Shown here piece after piece: positions 17,225 through 25,508 of a stretch of 64,000 nt of DNA (positions within the stretch are counted from its first letter, which is position 1; every line of letters starts with the position of its first letter). The notes beneath the pieces were generated by a model. The model saw only the letters and a program-made list of their open reading frames with translations. It was not told where the DNA came from and did not search any database. Source of the stretch: DATLZU01 sp051293835 (GTDB taxonomy: Bacteria; Nitrospirota; Nitrospiria; Nitrospirales; Nitrospiraceae); assembly GCA_051293835.1 (NCBI GenBank), contig JBPKMA010000007.1, forward strand, positions 1 to 64,000, written 5' to 3'. Position numbers and translations under genes: made by a program.

Positions 17225-17664
17225 TCAATACGTGATGGTTTTCAACTCCAGCGCCTCTCCCGTTGCCGGCTCCACCCGGAAATTGACCCGCCCGATGATC
17301 CGGCCGTCTGCAGCTTCCACGTCGACCCGCCATTCACCCGGCGTTAGACGTTGCTTGACGGTGTAGGCGCGGTATCCCGCTTCTCGGCCGCCGGAGATGC
17401 TGATTGGGATACGATCCGCGGTCACGAACGATCGTTTGCTCTGGCGTCAGTCGGTCGATATTGCTAGTGATGATAGGATGATAGATAGTCGTCACGAGAT
17501 TGACCGACGCAAAGACGGCGGTAAAGCAGTACACCGGTTCTTCTCCGCGGAACGGATCGTCCGAGCGTTTCCAGATCTGAAACCACCGGCCCCCCCCCCT
17601 CAAGCGACAGCTCGTACGCATCCGTGACCTTCGTCACATTGTGGTCGATTCCGCCAAATTTCAT
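17225..17664 (-). pseudogene. DUF2914-like protein broken by frameshifts
   Basis: Three frames must be joined to read one protein: VTKVTDAYELSLEGGG, then RWFQIWKRSDDPFRGEEPV, and finally DRIPISISGGREAGYRAY with LTPGEWRVDVEAADGR ending at 17225. The last part is a good DUF2914 C-terminus. The first break is at a run of nine cytosines near 17583-17591, a classic sequencing-error site; the second lies near 17430. It overlaps the stop of the small membrane gene upstream by ATGA, so it was the last gene of an operon. Confidence 0.6.
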
Positions 17665-17861
17665 GGAGAGCGGAACCGCGGAATCCAGTTCAGAAAATAG
17701 AACTCCCCCAAGACGACGATCAGCGCGATAGCTGGCAGACTGGTGAGGACGGCCTCGCGTCTCATTTCACGCGGCCTGCTGCGATAGACCAGCGCCACGA
17801 GACGCAGCGTCACAAGCCCGGAGAGCACGGCGCCGAGCGGGAAAACGAACGTGTTCATCAT
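17661..17861 (-). CDS. Small membrane protein
   Basis: A 66-residue protein with two predicted membrane helices (FPLGAVLSGLVTLRLVALVY and LPAIALIVVLGEFYFL) separated by a short basic loop. It overlaps both neighbours by four bases (ATGA), so it is translationally coupled inside this operon. The C-terminal NWIPRFRSP leads straight into the DUF2914-like gene. Function unknown. Confidence 0.55.
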   Translation of the reverse strand: MMNTFVFPLGAVLSGLVTLRLVALVYRSRPREMRREAVLTSLPAIALIVVLGEFYFLNWIPRFRSP

Positions 17862-18331
17862 CCGGGTGACGACAGGTAAAAAAACGTGAAGAATCCGAAG
17901 CAGACGAGCGCATATAAGCTGACCAGCAGTCGCAGGTTTGTGAGTCGGTCGCGCAAGAATTCGTTGGCGACCAGCAAAGCGACCAACAGGCCGAAAAACA
18001 CCGCGGTGCCCGTCAGCGAGGCGCTCCGCGAATAGAAGATCGTGTAGACGCGGAACAAGCCGCCGAAGAAAAACTGAATCGCCATCGGGTAATAGGGCCT
18101 GGCGCGGAGAAGCGCGCCGGGAAGGTGCCAGTTAGAGACGTTGTCCGCCTCCTCCAGATCCCTGCTCGTTCCGCTGCGCCCGACCAACATGATCAGAACG
18201 CCAAGCAGCGCGAGATACAGCAGCAGGATCAAATTGTCGAGCAGCCGGTCGATGCGGGTCAGCGTCACGGTGTCATAGGTCACACCGGCGGAAAAAACAC
18301 GACCGGCAGAAACCGACGCCGGCCGACGCAT
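17858..18331 (-). CDS. Multi-helix membrane protein, DUF2914-associated
   Basis: A 157-residue protein with about four membrane helices. FFFGGLFRVYTIFYSRSASL, then LLVALLVANEFLRDRLTNLR and YALVCFGFFTFFYL resemble the membrane part of DUF2914 proteins, whose soluble part is encoded (broken) two genes downstream. The ATG at 18331 has a purine-rich RBS but overlaps the preceding short gene by 59 bases; GTG codons at 18283 or 18268 are alternatives that remove the overlap. Function unknown. Confidence 0.55.
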   Translation of the reverse strand: MRRPASVSAGRVFSAGVTYDTVTLTRIDRLLDNLILLLYLALLGVLIMLVGRSGTSRDLEEADNVSNWHLPGALLRARPYYPMAIQFFFGGLFRVYTIFYSRSASLTGTAVFFGLLVALLVANEFLRDRLTNLRLLVSLYALVCFGFFTFFYLSSPG

Positions 18332-18524
18332 CCTCTCCCTCGGGAAGCAATTCCTGGGTGTGGAACTCGCACAGGGTGGCGTAAAGACGGCCGTACGGCC
18401 GAATCGCGTCGAGCATTTCCGGCCCTTTGTCCAGGGGACAATGGGCGGAGCAGCGGTAGGCCAATCGTGCGTCGGGTAGGATCGCGTGAAATGCTCCCAA
18501 GGCTTCCCCAGAAAAACCGGTCAA
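18273..18524 (-). CDS. Short Cys/His-rich protein of unknown function
   Basis: An 83-residue frame with YRCSAHCPLDKGPEML, LYATLCEFHTQELLPEG and FCRSCFF, i.e. several Cys/His that could hold a metal. Its TTG start overlaps the TGA of the upstream gene. It may instead be a displaced C-terminus of that gene. No family recognised. Confidence 0.4.
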   Translation of the reverse strand: MTGFSGEALGAFHAILPDARLAYRCSAHCPLDKGPEMLDAIRPYGRLYATLCEFHTQELLPEGEDASAGVGFCRSCFFRRCDL

Positions 18525-19244
18525 TAGGCGCGGATGTCAGCCGGCCCGCCGCTGTATGTCGCGGCCAACCTGCTGGCGGGCACCAGAAACTCGTATGGAT
18601 CGGCGGAGTTGCATTCAAACTGGCAGGGTTCGAAGGCATCGGGCCAGGAACAAAAGAACGGCACAGTCTGATCCGCAACCTGCAACACGACACCGCCCTT
18701 TTCGACCGTCGTGCGAATCGGCAGGTCCAGGAGGGGCACGGCTTCCAGGAAAGCCGCGCAGGGCTCCTCGATCCACCGCTTGCGCCAGTCGTCAGATCGG
18801 GTCTCGCCTGGTGTGACTACTTCGACCGGGTTCAGACGAACCCGGATGAACGCAGGCAAGTGACGGAATCCCAGCCAGAACATGCTTCGTTGATGGTGTA
18901 ATTCAAGTGGTTCTCGGATCCTCCAGGGATGGCTAATCGAACAGGCCGTGCCGACCGCCTGAAATCGCTGATAGACGGAGCGGTATCGACCGGCCAGGAG
19001 GAAAAAAATCGTCCTGCCAGCCCTCGCGCACATGAACGAGCGTCACGTCTTCGGTCGACCACGGGTCCAGCCGGTCGAAGTCTTCGAGCGAATCGACTGT
19101 CCCTCCCTCGAGGTAGCAGATGACGTCCTTGGCCGGCGCCCGCGGTTTCAGCCCCAGCGCCGCCAGCCGTTCTCCAACTTCCAGCACCTCGCCGAACGTC
19201 AGCTTCGAACGGGTTTCCCAGCGTCGTTCCCGCACCGACTCCAC
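18521..19244 (-). pseudogene. Unknown protein split by a frameshift
   Basis: Frame 1 (19244 to about 19005) reads MESVRERRWETRSKLTFGEV and later VDSLEDFDRLDPWSTEDVTL with REGWQDDFF. A second frame continues smoothly as LLAGRYRSVYQRFQAVGTA, FWLGFRHLPAFIRVRLNPVE to the stop at 18521. The break coincides with a run of seven adenines near 19001-19007. Joined, it would be about 240 residues. I do not recognise the family. It may be intact in the organism if the run is misread. Confidence 0.5.
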
Positions 19245-19271
19245 CCGCTTGTCGCTTAACTCGCAACCTCG

Positions 19272-19910
19272 TCATTTCAATCGCCAGGCCCGATTCTCGA
19301 TTTTCGTATCCGCCATGAGCCGATCCAAGCTTTCTTTCAGTGTCTCGTTCAGGAGACGTTGGACATCACCCGGATCAAACCAGAAGACGGTTTCCGACCG
19401 GGAACCGTCCAGGTTCATTGTGGTCGTGCTACCGTCGACCGCGTTGCGCGCGCGGATGACAAACCGCGTTCCCGCGGTGATGGCCGTGGAGAAAAAGCGA
19501 CTCTTGGCGTTGGCGGAGAACTCCATAACCTGTCCGGTGAGGAGAATGTCCGGTTCGCCTTCAGCGGTCGTCACCCCCGGCGTTCTGACGCCGACCTTCC
19601 AGCCTCGCAGTCTCAGGTAGTCGGCCAGCGCCTGCGCCGCGACTTCTCCCGGCCTGCCTCCCGGGACGTTGAAGTAGGTCACCCCGCCCCAGAGATGCGT
19701 CCGAAGCCCTAGCTTGCTCTTGTCTGCCCGCTTGTCTTCGAACGTCTCCACGACAATCTTCAGCGGCTCCGTATCGACCGGGTGTACGTCCGTCGGTTTG
19801 AACCGCACGTCCAAATGCACCACTTCGCCCGTTCCGGCGCAACCGGCCAGCCAAAGGAAGCCGCCCATGACCACGAGTCTGAGGCCCCCTCGTATCACGT
19901 CACTCTTCAC
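19272..19910 (-). CDS. YajG-like outer-envelope lipoprotein
   Basis: A 212-residue lipoprotein. I chose the GTG at 19910 because AAGGAGG lies 6 bases upstream; the frame upstream of it does not look like protein. The lipobox is FLWLAGC, giving a lipidated Cys. The body (LKIVVETFEDKRADKSKLGL, ILLTGQVMEFSANAKS, LNETLKESLDRLM) resembles YajG-type and other auxiliary lipoproteins. It ends the operon that begins at 21762. Role unknown; it may help assemble a transport system. Confidence 0.7.
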   Translation of the reverse strand: MKSDVIRGGLRLVVMGGFLWLAGCAGTGEVVHLDVRFKPTDVHPVDTEPLKIVVETFEDKRADKSKLGLRTHLWGGVTYFNVPGGRPGEVAAQALADYLRLRGWKVGVRTPGVTTAEGEPDILLTGQVMEFSANAKSRFFSTAITAGTRFVIRARNAVDGSTTTMNLDGSRSETVFWFDPGDVQRLLNETLKESLDRLMADTKIENRAWRLK

Positions 19911-20007
19911 ATGCACCTCCTTATCCTTAAGGGTTGATGCTCGCTGATAGGGGCTCAGTCTACCCAACTCGCCACAACGATGACAATTCCACCTGAAACG
20001 AGAGAAA

Positions 20008-20658
20008 TCAGGATGACACGATCGGGAGGATCGATTGAAAGGTCTCTCGACTGATCCGGGGAAGCATCCCCTGCACAACGGCGGGGTCGTCGGGAGGAAC
20101 GAAACGAAGGATCTTGAAGAACGACCGCTCGGCCAGGACCGCCGCGACCTGTGCCTTCCGGTCATGAGTGATCGGAAGCGTATACCCCTCTCCGCGCTTC
20201 CATTCCCACAACGTCGGCGCCAGCGAGAGGTGGAGCTCACGCCCCGCGACGTGATGAAACCGATCCAGGAAGTTCCGCTTATACTGTCCCACCGCTCCGC
20301 CCTCCAGGATCAAGGCAAAGGCGAAGTGGTGCCCCCACCAAAACAGCGAACGGAAGGTGAAGGCTTCACCGACGGCGAAATGCTTGGGGTAGTCCAGGTA
20401 CTGATACGGAAAGTCTTCCAGATGTTCACCTTTGACGAACTGGTACTTGCGTGGATCAAACCCTGGTGGCACCAGCAGTGAGGCCTTGGTCATTTCCTCC
20501 TGCAACTCCGCGTGCACAGTTTCCAGCAGCCCCCGCACCTTGCGCGCGATCTCAGCCTTGGCACGAAAAAAATGCACGTCGGCGATCAACGCAACTTCCT
20601 CGATTGTGAATTGCAGGGATGCGCCCGCTCCTTGCTCGACGCGTTTCCCGTCGCTCAT
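20008..20658 (-). CDS. Conserved-looking cytoplasmic protein of unknown function
   Basis: A 216-residue soluble protein. It starts in an alpha-helical segment (FTIEEVALIADVHFFRAKAE, IARKVRGLLETVHAELQEEM) and continues with aromatic-rich sequence (YPKHFAVGEAFTFRSLFWWG). The C-terminus contains FFKILRFVPPDDPAVVQGM. Its ATG overlaps the stop of the upstream Cys-rich gene (ATGA). There is no signal peptide and no motif I can assign. Confidence 0.65.
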   Translation of the reverse strand: MSDGKRVEQGAGASLQFTIEEVALIADVHFFRAKAEIARKVRGLLETVHAELQEEMTKASLLVPPGFDPRKYQFVKGEHLEDFPYQYLDYPKHFAVGEAFTFRSLFWWGHHFAFALILEGGAVGQYKRNFLDRFHHVAGRELHLSLAPTLWEWKRGEGYTLPITHDRKAQVAAVLAERSFFKILRFVPPDDPAVVQGMLPRISRETFQSILPIVSS

Positions 20659-21188
20659 TGTTGCCGGGTTTCAAAGGTGGAGACGCTGAGAGTGTGCGGT
20701 CGGCGACAGGCCACGCATCGCAGACCGACCGAATCCTGAAAGATGTCCATTTCCCGGACCGTCAGCGCCATCGGATACGCGGCACCACCGGCACCCAGAC
20801 AGGCAGCCAGGAGACACTCCGCCCGAGCCCGCGGGAGGTCGGCCGACTGACTCGCCGCCGGCGTGCGCACGGTCACGAGACCGATCGCCAATCGGTGGAC
20901 CATGTTGCACGAGTCGCAGGTCAGAACAAGGCGTTCCGGCTCTTCAAGACATGTGAGCGACAAGCAGCGCGGGTGTACGGCGAAACACTGCTGTAAAAAG
21001 GCGCCACTGTTGAAGATGGGAGCCCTCGGGAAGACTTGGCCCGGAGACGAAGAACGACCAGGTGATCGGCGGCACGGGCGGTTCCCGTGCGAAACACCCT
21101 GAGCGCGCGGGCAGCGATGATTTAACCGGCGGCAAACCAGGCCAATCCCAACAAGAGCAGGACCCCAGCCGCATAGGGTATGACACAC
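20655..21188 (-). CDS. Cys-rich (zinc-ribbon-like) protein of unknown function
   Basis: The credible part is the C-terminal 115 residues: CLSLTCLEEPERLVLTCDSC, ECLLAACLGAG and LRCVACRRPHTLSVS, with CxxC pairs suited to zinc. The N-terminal 55 residues look like non-coding translation and overlap the next gene upstream by 67 bases, so the true start is uncertain; no ATG or GTG lies further in, and a frameshift near 21000 is possible. It is coupled to the following gene by ATGA. Confidence 0.5.
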   Translation of the reverse strand: MCHTLCGWGPALVGIGLVCRRLNHRCPRAQGVSHGNRPCRRSPGRSSSPGQVFPRAPIFNSGAFLQQCFAVHPRCLSLTCLEEPERLVLTCDSCNMVHRLAIGLVTVRTPAASQSADLPRARAECLLAACLGAGGAAYPMALTVREMDIFQDSVGLRCVACRRPHTLSVSTFETRQQ

Positions 21189-21466
21189 GAGTAAAGCACG
21201 GCGCTCAGGGCATGCTCCGGCGTAGCCGACCGCGACCGCAGTTCTTGGTAAACGAACTCGTAGGACAGCACGATAACCGTAACGGTCAGCACCATGACCC
21301 GGCTGGTCTGCGGCCAGGTGTACTGACCGCTCAGGAGGAAATTCGCGGTAAAAAACCCACTAGACAGCAGGACCAGAGGAGCGAGAACGAACCGGACCGT
21401 TGCGGCGAACAAGGTCTGCCCCCCCGAGCGGGACGGCGCTCGTCTCCACTCCGCGAAAAACATCAT
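21122..21466 (-). CDS. Small integral membrane protein
   Basis: A 114-residue protein with three predicted helices (FVLAPLVLLSSGFFTANFLL, VMVLTVTVIVLSYEFVY, CVIPYAAGVLLLLGLAWF). It overlaps the zinc-binding gene upstream by ATGA, so it is co-translated. No known family recognised. Confidence 0.6.
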   Translation of the reverse strand: MMFFAEWRRAPSRSGGQTLFAATVRFVLAPLVLLSSGFFTANFLLSGQYTWPQTSRVMVLTVTVIVLSYEFVYQELRSRSATPEHALSAVLYSCVIPYAAGVLLLLGLAWFAAG

Positions 21467-21762
21467 GATCCAACAATCACCTGCGCCTTGGTCTCGACCG
21501 CGCGGGAAGAGGCTTCGGCCGTCTCATCCTTTTGCGTCGCCCGGCAAAGCTTGCAGACTCGCGGCCGCAACTTGAAAAACTTCACTTTGCCGCTGGCCAG
21601 GCAACTATAGTGGACGAACTCGTCGCAGACCGTGCACCTCGACCACCCACCGCGGAACAGCGTCTTGTCTCGGTAGAGATCTTGGTGACAGACTTTGCAG
21701 AAACGGGGCTGAATCCCCAGCAGGAGAGGTTCCCATTCTCCGCCTGCTTTGCGGATGCTCAT
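21463..21762 (-). CDS. Zinc-finger-like protein, first gene of an unknown operon
   Basis: A protein of 99 residues from MSIRKAGGEWEPLL. It has FCKVCHQDLY, WSRCTVCDEFVHYSC and RVCKLCRATQ: four Cys/His pairs consistent with a double zinc-binding fold. I chose the ATG at 21762 because a promoter lies only about 9-38 bases upstream, which excludes the in-frame ATG at 21786 and makes the mRNA essentially leaderless. It begins a five-gene chain ending in a lipoprotein. Confidence 0.6.
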   Translation of the reverse strand: MSIRKAGGEWEPLLLGIQPRFCKVCHQDLYRDKTLFRGGWSRCTVCDEFVHYSCLASGKVKFFKLRPRVCKLCRATQKDETAEASSRAVETKAQVIVGS

Positions 21763-21770
21763 GGTGGCGC

Positions 21771-21800
21771 AGTATACCGAAGGCATCCGCGAAATGACAA
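21771..21800 (-). promoter_or_regulatory. Promoter giving a leaderless transcript
   Basis: On the minus strand, TTGTCA (21800-21795), an 18-base spacer, and TATACT (21776-21771). Transcription would start near 21764, within a few bases of the ATG at 21762, leaving no room for a ribosome binding site. Confidence 0.5.
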
Positions 21801-21940
21801 GCCGCCTCTCGGCCGTTTGACAGTCTCACAGCCATTTGTTACTCTCTGCGCAGCCCGAACGTCCGCGCAGGCGACGGATACGCCGCCCGCCGGTGCGCGA
21901 GTCTCACCGGCACCCGCTCGCACGGCTGGCTCCACGGCAC

Positions 21941-22831
21941 ATGGACATCCAGCACTACCTCGAGCAGAAGCGCGAGGAAATCGATCGGTTCCTCGATTCC
22001 GTCATTCCCAGCACGCAGACCGACCCCAAGACGCTCCACGAAAGCATGCGGTACAGCGTCTTTGCGGGAGGGAAACGCATCCGCCCGATTCTCGCGATCG
22101 CGGCCGCCGAAGCCGTCGGCAATCCACCCAGCGCCGTTCTTCGAATCGCCGCCTCCCTGGAATTAATCCATACCTATTCCCTGATTCATGATGATCTGCC
22201 CGCCATGGACAACGACGATTATCGGCGTGGGAAACCGACTAACCACAAGGTCTACGGCGAGGCCATAGCGATCCTCGCCGGCGATGCGCTGTTGACGATG
22301 GCGTTCGCGCTCTGTAGCCGTCCGGACCTCGATGACGGGCTCGAGCCGGCACGGCAAGTCCGGTTAATCCACGAATTGGCGCTCGGCGCGGGCAACTTCG
22401 GCATGGTCGGCGGCCAGGTACTGGACATCCAGGCGGAAAACAGGGACATCGACCTGGCCCTGCTGCGTTCCATCCACAAGCACAAGACCGGCATGCTTAT
22501 CCGCGCGGCCGTGCGCATGGGTGCCATCGCCGCGGCCGCGACACCGGCACAACTGGACGACCTGACCGCTTACGCCGACGATGTTGGATTGGCATTCCAA
22601 ATCGCCGACGACGTGCTGAATGTGACGGGCACCCGGGAGGAACTCGGAAAGAACCCCAACACCGACGCCCAACGCGGCAAGAAGACATATCCCGCCTTTT
22701 ATGGCGTCGAAGGTGCCCTCGCGTTGGCCAACGAATGCGTGGACCGTGCAACCAAACGCCTGGCCTCTTTCGGTCCATCCGCCGAGCCGCTCAGGGAGAT
22801 CGCGCGGTATATCACCCGCCGACGAAACTAA
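21941..22831 (+). CDS. ispA: Farnesyl/geranylgeranyl diphosphate synthase (polyprenyl synthetase)
   Basis: A 296-residue class I trans-prenyltransferase. The start MDIQHYLEQKREEIDRF at 21941 matches the family; upstream in-frame sequence is Arg-rich and unlikely to be protein. GGKRIRPIL precedes the first Asp-rich motif (LIHDDLPAMDND), then GEAIAILAGDALL, KTGMLIRAAV and the second Asp motif FQIADDVLNVTG. The last position of the second motif is Asn rather than Asp (DDVLN instead of DDxxD). It makes C15 or C20 prenyl diphosphate for the hopanoid and carotenoid genes that follow. Confidence 0.9.
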   Translation: MDIQHYLEQKREEIDRFLDSVIPSTQTDPKTLHESMRYSVFAGGKRIRPILAIAAAEAVGNPPSAVLRIAASLELIHTYSLIHDDLPAMDNDDYRRGKPTNHKVYGEAIAILAGDALLTMAFALCSRPDLDDGLEPARQVRLIHELALGAGNFGMVGGQVLDIQAENRDIDLALLRSIHKHKTGMLIRAAVRMGAIAAAATPAQLDDLTAYADDVGLAFQIADDVLNVTGTREELGKNPNTDAQRGKKTYPAFYGVEGALALANECVDRATKRLASFGPSAEPLREIARYITRRRN

Positions 22832-22918
22832 AGAGCTGATGCGTATGGCTTACGACGCGAATACCGAACCCGAATTGCTTGCCATGCGCTTTAGGCTATT
22901 CGCCTTACGCCGTTTGTT

Positions 22919-23902
22919 ATGAAAGCGCTCGTCACCGGAGCGACCGGATTCGTCGGAGCGGCTGTGGTCCGCGCGCTGCTAGCGGCCGGTGTCGAGGTCC
23001 GGGTCCTGGCCCGACCCGGGAGCGATTTCACCAACCTCCGCCGAGTCAAGCTCGAACACGTGTATGGCGACCTACGGGACCGACAGTCCCTCCTCCGCGC
23101 TCTGTCCGGCTGCCAACAGCTCTACCACGTCGCCGCCCATTATGCGCTCTGGGCCAGGGATCCGTCGATCTTCTACGAGGTCAACGTCGCCGGCACCCGC
23201 AACCTGCTGGAAGCGGCCCGCGAGGTCGGAACCGAGCGCATCGTGTACACCAGCACCATCGGCACCATCGGGTTGCCGATCGGAGGAGGAATGGGAACGG
23301 AGGACACACCGGTGTCGCTCGACCAGATGGCGGGCCATTACAAACGATCCAAGTACCTAGCCGAACAGGAGGTGCTCGCGTTCGCCCGTCAAGGGCTTCC
23401 AGTGGTCATCGTCAACCCCAGCGCGCCGGTCGGTGAAGGAGACGTCAAACCGACCCCGACGGGCCAAATCATCGTGGATTTCATGAAGGGCCGCATGTGG
23501 GCCTACATCGAGACCGGCATGAACCTCATCGACGTGGACGACGTCGCCACCGGACACCTCTTGGCGATGGAGCGCGGTCGCGTCGGTGAACGCTATATTC
23601 TCGGCAACCGAAACCTGACGCTGCGCGACGTATTCGAAATGCTCGCGAAGATCACCGGCGTCCGCGCTCCGTCAGTCAAATTGCCCCGCGGCCTCGTGCT
23701 GCCGCTAGCCTACTTGAATCTTGGGTTCTCCTACTTGAGCGGCGTGCCGCCCCGCATCCCCCTCGACGGCGTCAAGATGGCCAAGTACAAGATGTACTAT
23801 GACTGTAGCAAGGCGATCCGCGAACTGGGCCTTCCGCAGACGCCCGTCGAGGTCGCCTTGGAAAAGGCGGTGAGATGGTTTCGCGATCATGGCTACGCCT
23901 AG
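22919..23902 (+). CDS. hpnA: Hopanoid-associated NAD-dependent epimerase HpnA
   Basis: A 327-residue extended short-chain dehydrogenase. The NAD loop is TGATGFVGAAVVRAL. The catalytic pattern is TSTIG and YKRSK (YxxxK), followed by GLPVVIVNPSAPVGEGDVKP, which is characteristic of HpnA. HpnA acts in hopanoid modification, where it is linked to the formation of ribosyl/adenosyl side-chain products. Flanked by the prenyl synthase and a carotenoid gene, so an isoprenoid lipid island is clear. Confidence 0.88.
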   Translation: MKALVTGATGFVGAAVVRALLAAGVEVRVLARPGSDFTNLRRVKLEHVYGDLRDRQSLLRALSGCQQLYHVAAHYALWARDPSIFYEVNVAGTRNLLEAAREVGTERIVYTSTIGTIGLPIGGGMGTEDTPVSLDQMAGHYKRSKYLAEQEVLAFARQGLPVVIVNPSAPVGEGDVKPTPTGQIIVDFMKGRMWAYIETGMNLIDVDDVATGHLLAMERGRVGERYILGNRNLTLRDVFEMLAKITGVRAPSVKLPRGLVLPLAYLNLGFSYLSGVPPRIPLDGVKMAKYKMYYDCSKAIRELGLPQTPVEVALEKAVRWFRDHGYA

Positions 23903-23928
23903 CGCAAAGCGCGCAGTTCTAAACCATG

Positions 23929-23982
23929 AGTTCTGAGTGTTGAGTTTTAGAGTTTTTACCTCAGGACTCAACGCTCGGAACT
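23929..23982 (+). repeat. Imperfect inverted repeat abutting a start codon
   Basis: Arms 23929-23945 (AGTTCTGAGTGTTGAGT) and 23966-23982 are complementary at 15 of 17 positions, with a 20-base loop. The right arm ends exactly at the ATG at 23983. There is no Shine-Dalgarno sequence, so a hairpin could control translation or simply be a mobile intergenic repeat. Confidence 0.55.
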
Positions 23983-24822
23983 ATGGACACCCTGACCCTT
24001 CTGATCAAGACCGTCGAGCTCAGACCGTACGTCTTCCTCTTTCTCGCTGCCTTTTTTTTCTCCGCCAAGGCACTGATCGGCGTGAAGCGGACAGGAGTGT
24101 TTTTCGGTGTCACCTGGGCCACCGCGTTCGCCTGCGAATTCAGTTCGACGCGGATCGGCGTTCCGTTCGGCCGATACTTCTATACAGGCGCAACGGTTGG
24201 CCAGGAGCTGTATCTCGCGGACATTCCCTTTATGGATTCGCTGTCCTTCACCTTCCTCCTCTACGCCAGTTATTGCCTTGCGTTGCTCTTTCTGCTGCCA
24301 ACGCACCAGGGGAACCGGACCGGAAAGACCGCTGCGAGCGGGCGGATCTTGCCCGCCCTCGTGTTCGACCCGATCGTTCGATCGAGTTGGCCCACGCGTC
24401 TGCTCACCGCCCTGTTCTTCGCCTTCATCGACGTCGTGATCGATCCGGTGGCGTTGAGAGGGGACCGCTGGTTTCTGGGCAAGATCTATGACTACCCCAA
24501 CGCCGGTATTCACTTCGGCGTGCCGATCGCCAACTACATCGGCTGGATGATCGTCGGACTCATCGCGCTGTCATTGTTCGTTGCGTGCGAGCGTGGACTG
24601 TCCCCGCCGCCCGTTCGTCGGGACGAATCGGTGACGCTTAAGCTGTTAGGAGGCTGCGGGCTTTATTATGGAGTGCTGGCCTTCAACTTGTCGGTGACCT
24701 TCTGGATCGGCGAACCGTTGCTGGGCGTGACGGGCATCTTGATCCATGTTCCGACCACCGTCTTGTTGCTCCTGCGTCTGTTCGGGCGGGCCCCCGCTAC
24801 GCTGTCTCATGAGTGGCGGTAG
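23983..24822 (+). CDS. CruF-like carotenoid biosynthesis membrane protein
   Basis: A 279-residue protein with about seven membrane helices. It has FACEFSSTRIGVPFGRYFYT and LADIPFMDSLSFTFLLYASY in the N-terminal half, and FIDVVIDPVALRGDRWFLGK with GIHFGVPIANYIGWM in the C-terminal half. These are hallmarks of the DUF422/CruF family, hydratases and related enzymes of C50/C40 carotenoids. It follows HpnA on the same strand. Confidence 0.82.
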   Translation: MDTLTLLIKTVELRPYVFLFLAAFFFSAKALIGVKRTGVFFGVTWATAFACEFSSTRIGVPFGRYFYTGATVGQELYLADIPFMDSLSFTFLLYASYCLALLFLLPTHQGNRTGKTAASGRILPALVFDPIVRSSWPTRLLTALFFAFIDVVIDPVALRGDRWFLGKIYDYPNAGIHFGVPIANYIGWMIVGLIALSLFVACERGLSPPPVRRDESVTLKLLGGCGLYYGVLAFNLSVTFWIGEPLLGVTGILIHVPTTVLLLLRLFGRAPATLSHEWR

Positions 24823-24864
24823 CCCCTCAGAGCTTGTATACTGCGGAAGAAGCGCGGAGGTGCG

Positions 24865-25485
24865 ATGAAGATGCGATCCAAACTGCTCGTGATCCTGTTC
24901 CTCTTCGTCGCCACGCTGACGGGCATGCTGGGCTGGGTTGGATACCGGTCGTTCAAGACTGGCTTCAGCGCGAAGGCCGAGCCCCATCCGCTGGAAGTCT
25001 TGTTGGCCCGCCAGATTCGGCGCCTAGCCATCCCCATCGAGCAACGCCACGCACCCAATCCGGTGCCGCCCAGCCCGGAGGCACTGGCCGAGGCGCGCGC
25101 GCATTTCGCGGATCATTGCGCCACCTGTCACGCAAATGACGGCAGCGGGAAGACTCCGATCGGACAGAACGTGTACCCGAAGGCCCCGGACCTGCGTTTG
25201 AAGGAGACACAATCCTTGTCCGACGGCGAGTTGTTTTTCATCATCCACAACGGGATTCGGTTTACCGCCATGCCGGCATGGGGCTCGGGCGATCCTGATA
25301 AGGACCTCGACAGTTGGAAACTGGTTCATTTCATCCGGCACCTGCCGGACCTCACGCCCGAGGAATTGCAAGAGATGAAGGCGTTGAACCCGAAGACGAA
25401 AAAAGAACTGGAGCAAGAGGCGGCCTTCGATCGTTTTCTGGAAGGCGAGGACGCGCCCGCACCGTCCTCCTCGCATCGCCATTGA
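24865..25485 (+). CDS. Membrane-anchored monohaem c-type cytochrome
   Basis: A 206-residue protein with one N-terminal helix (LLVILFLFVATLTGMLGWVG) and a periplasmic domain containing a single haem site, CATCHAND, near residue 90. The likely sixth ligand is the Met in FTAMPAWG. The C-terminal tail is charged (EEL..MKALNPKTKKELEQE). RBS GGAGG precedes the ATG. It would shuttle electrons at the membrane surface. The gene behind it begins 23 bases later. Confidence 0.88.
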   Translation: MKMRSKLLVILFLFVATLTGMLGWVGYRSFKTGFSAKAEPHPLEVLLARQIRRLAIPIEQRHAPNPVPPSPEALAEARAHFADHCATCHANDGSGKTPIGQNVYPKAPDLRLKETQSLSDGELFFIIHNGIRFTAMPAWGSGDPDKDLDSWKLVHFIRHLPDLTPEELQEMKALNPKTKKELEQEAAFDRFLEGEDAPAPSSSHRH

Positions 25486-25508
25486 CGTGCTCGGGAAGGA
25501 GGTGCCCG

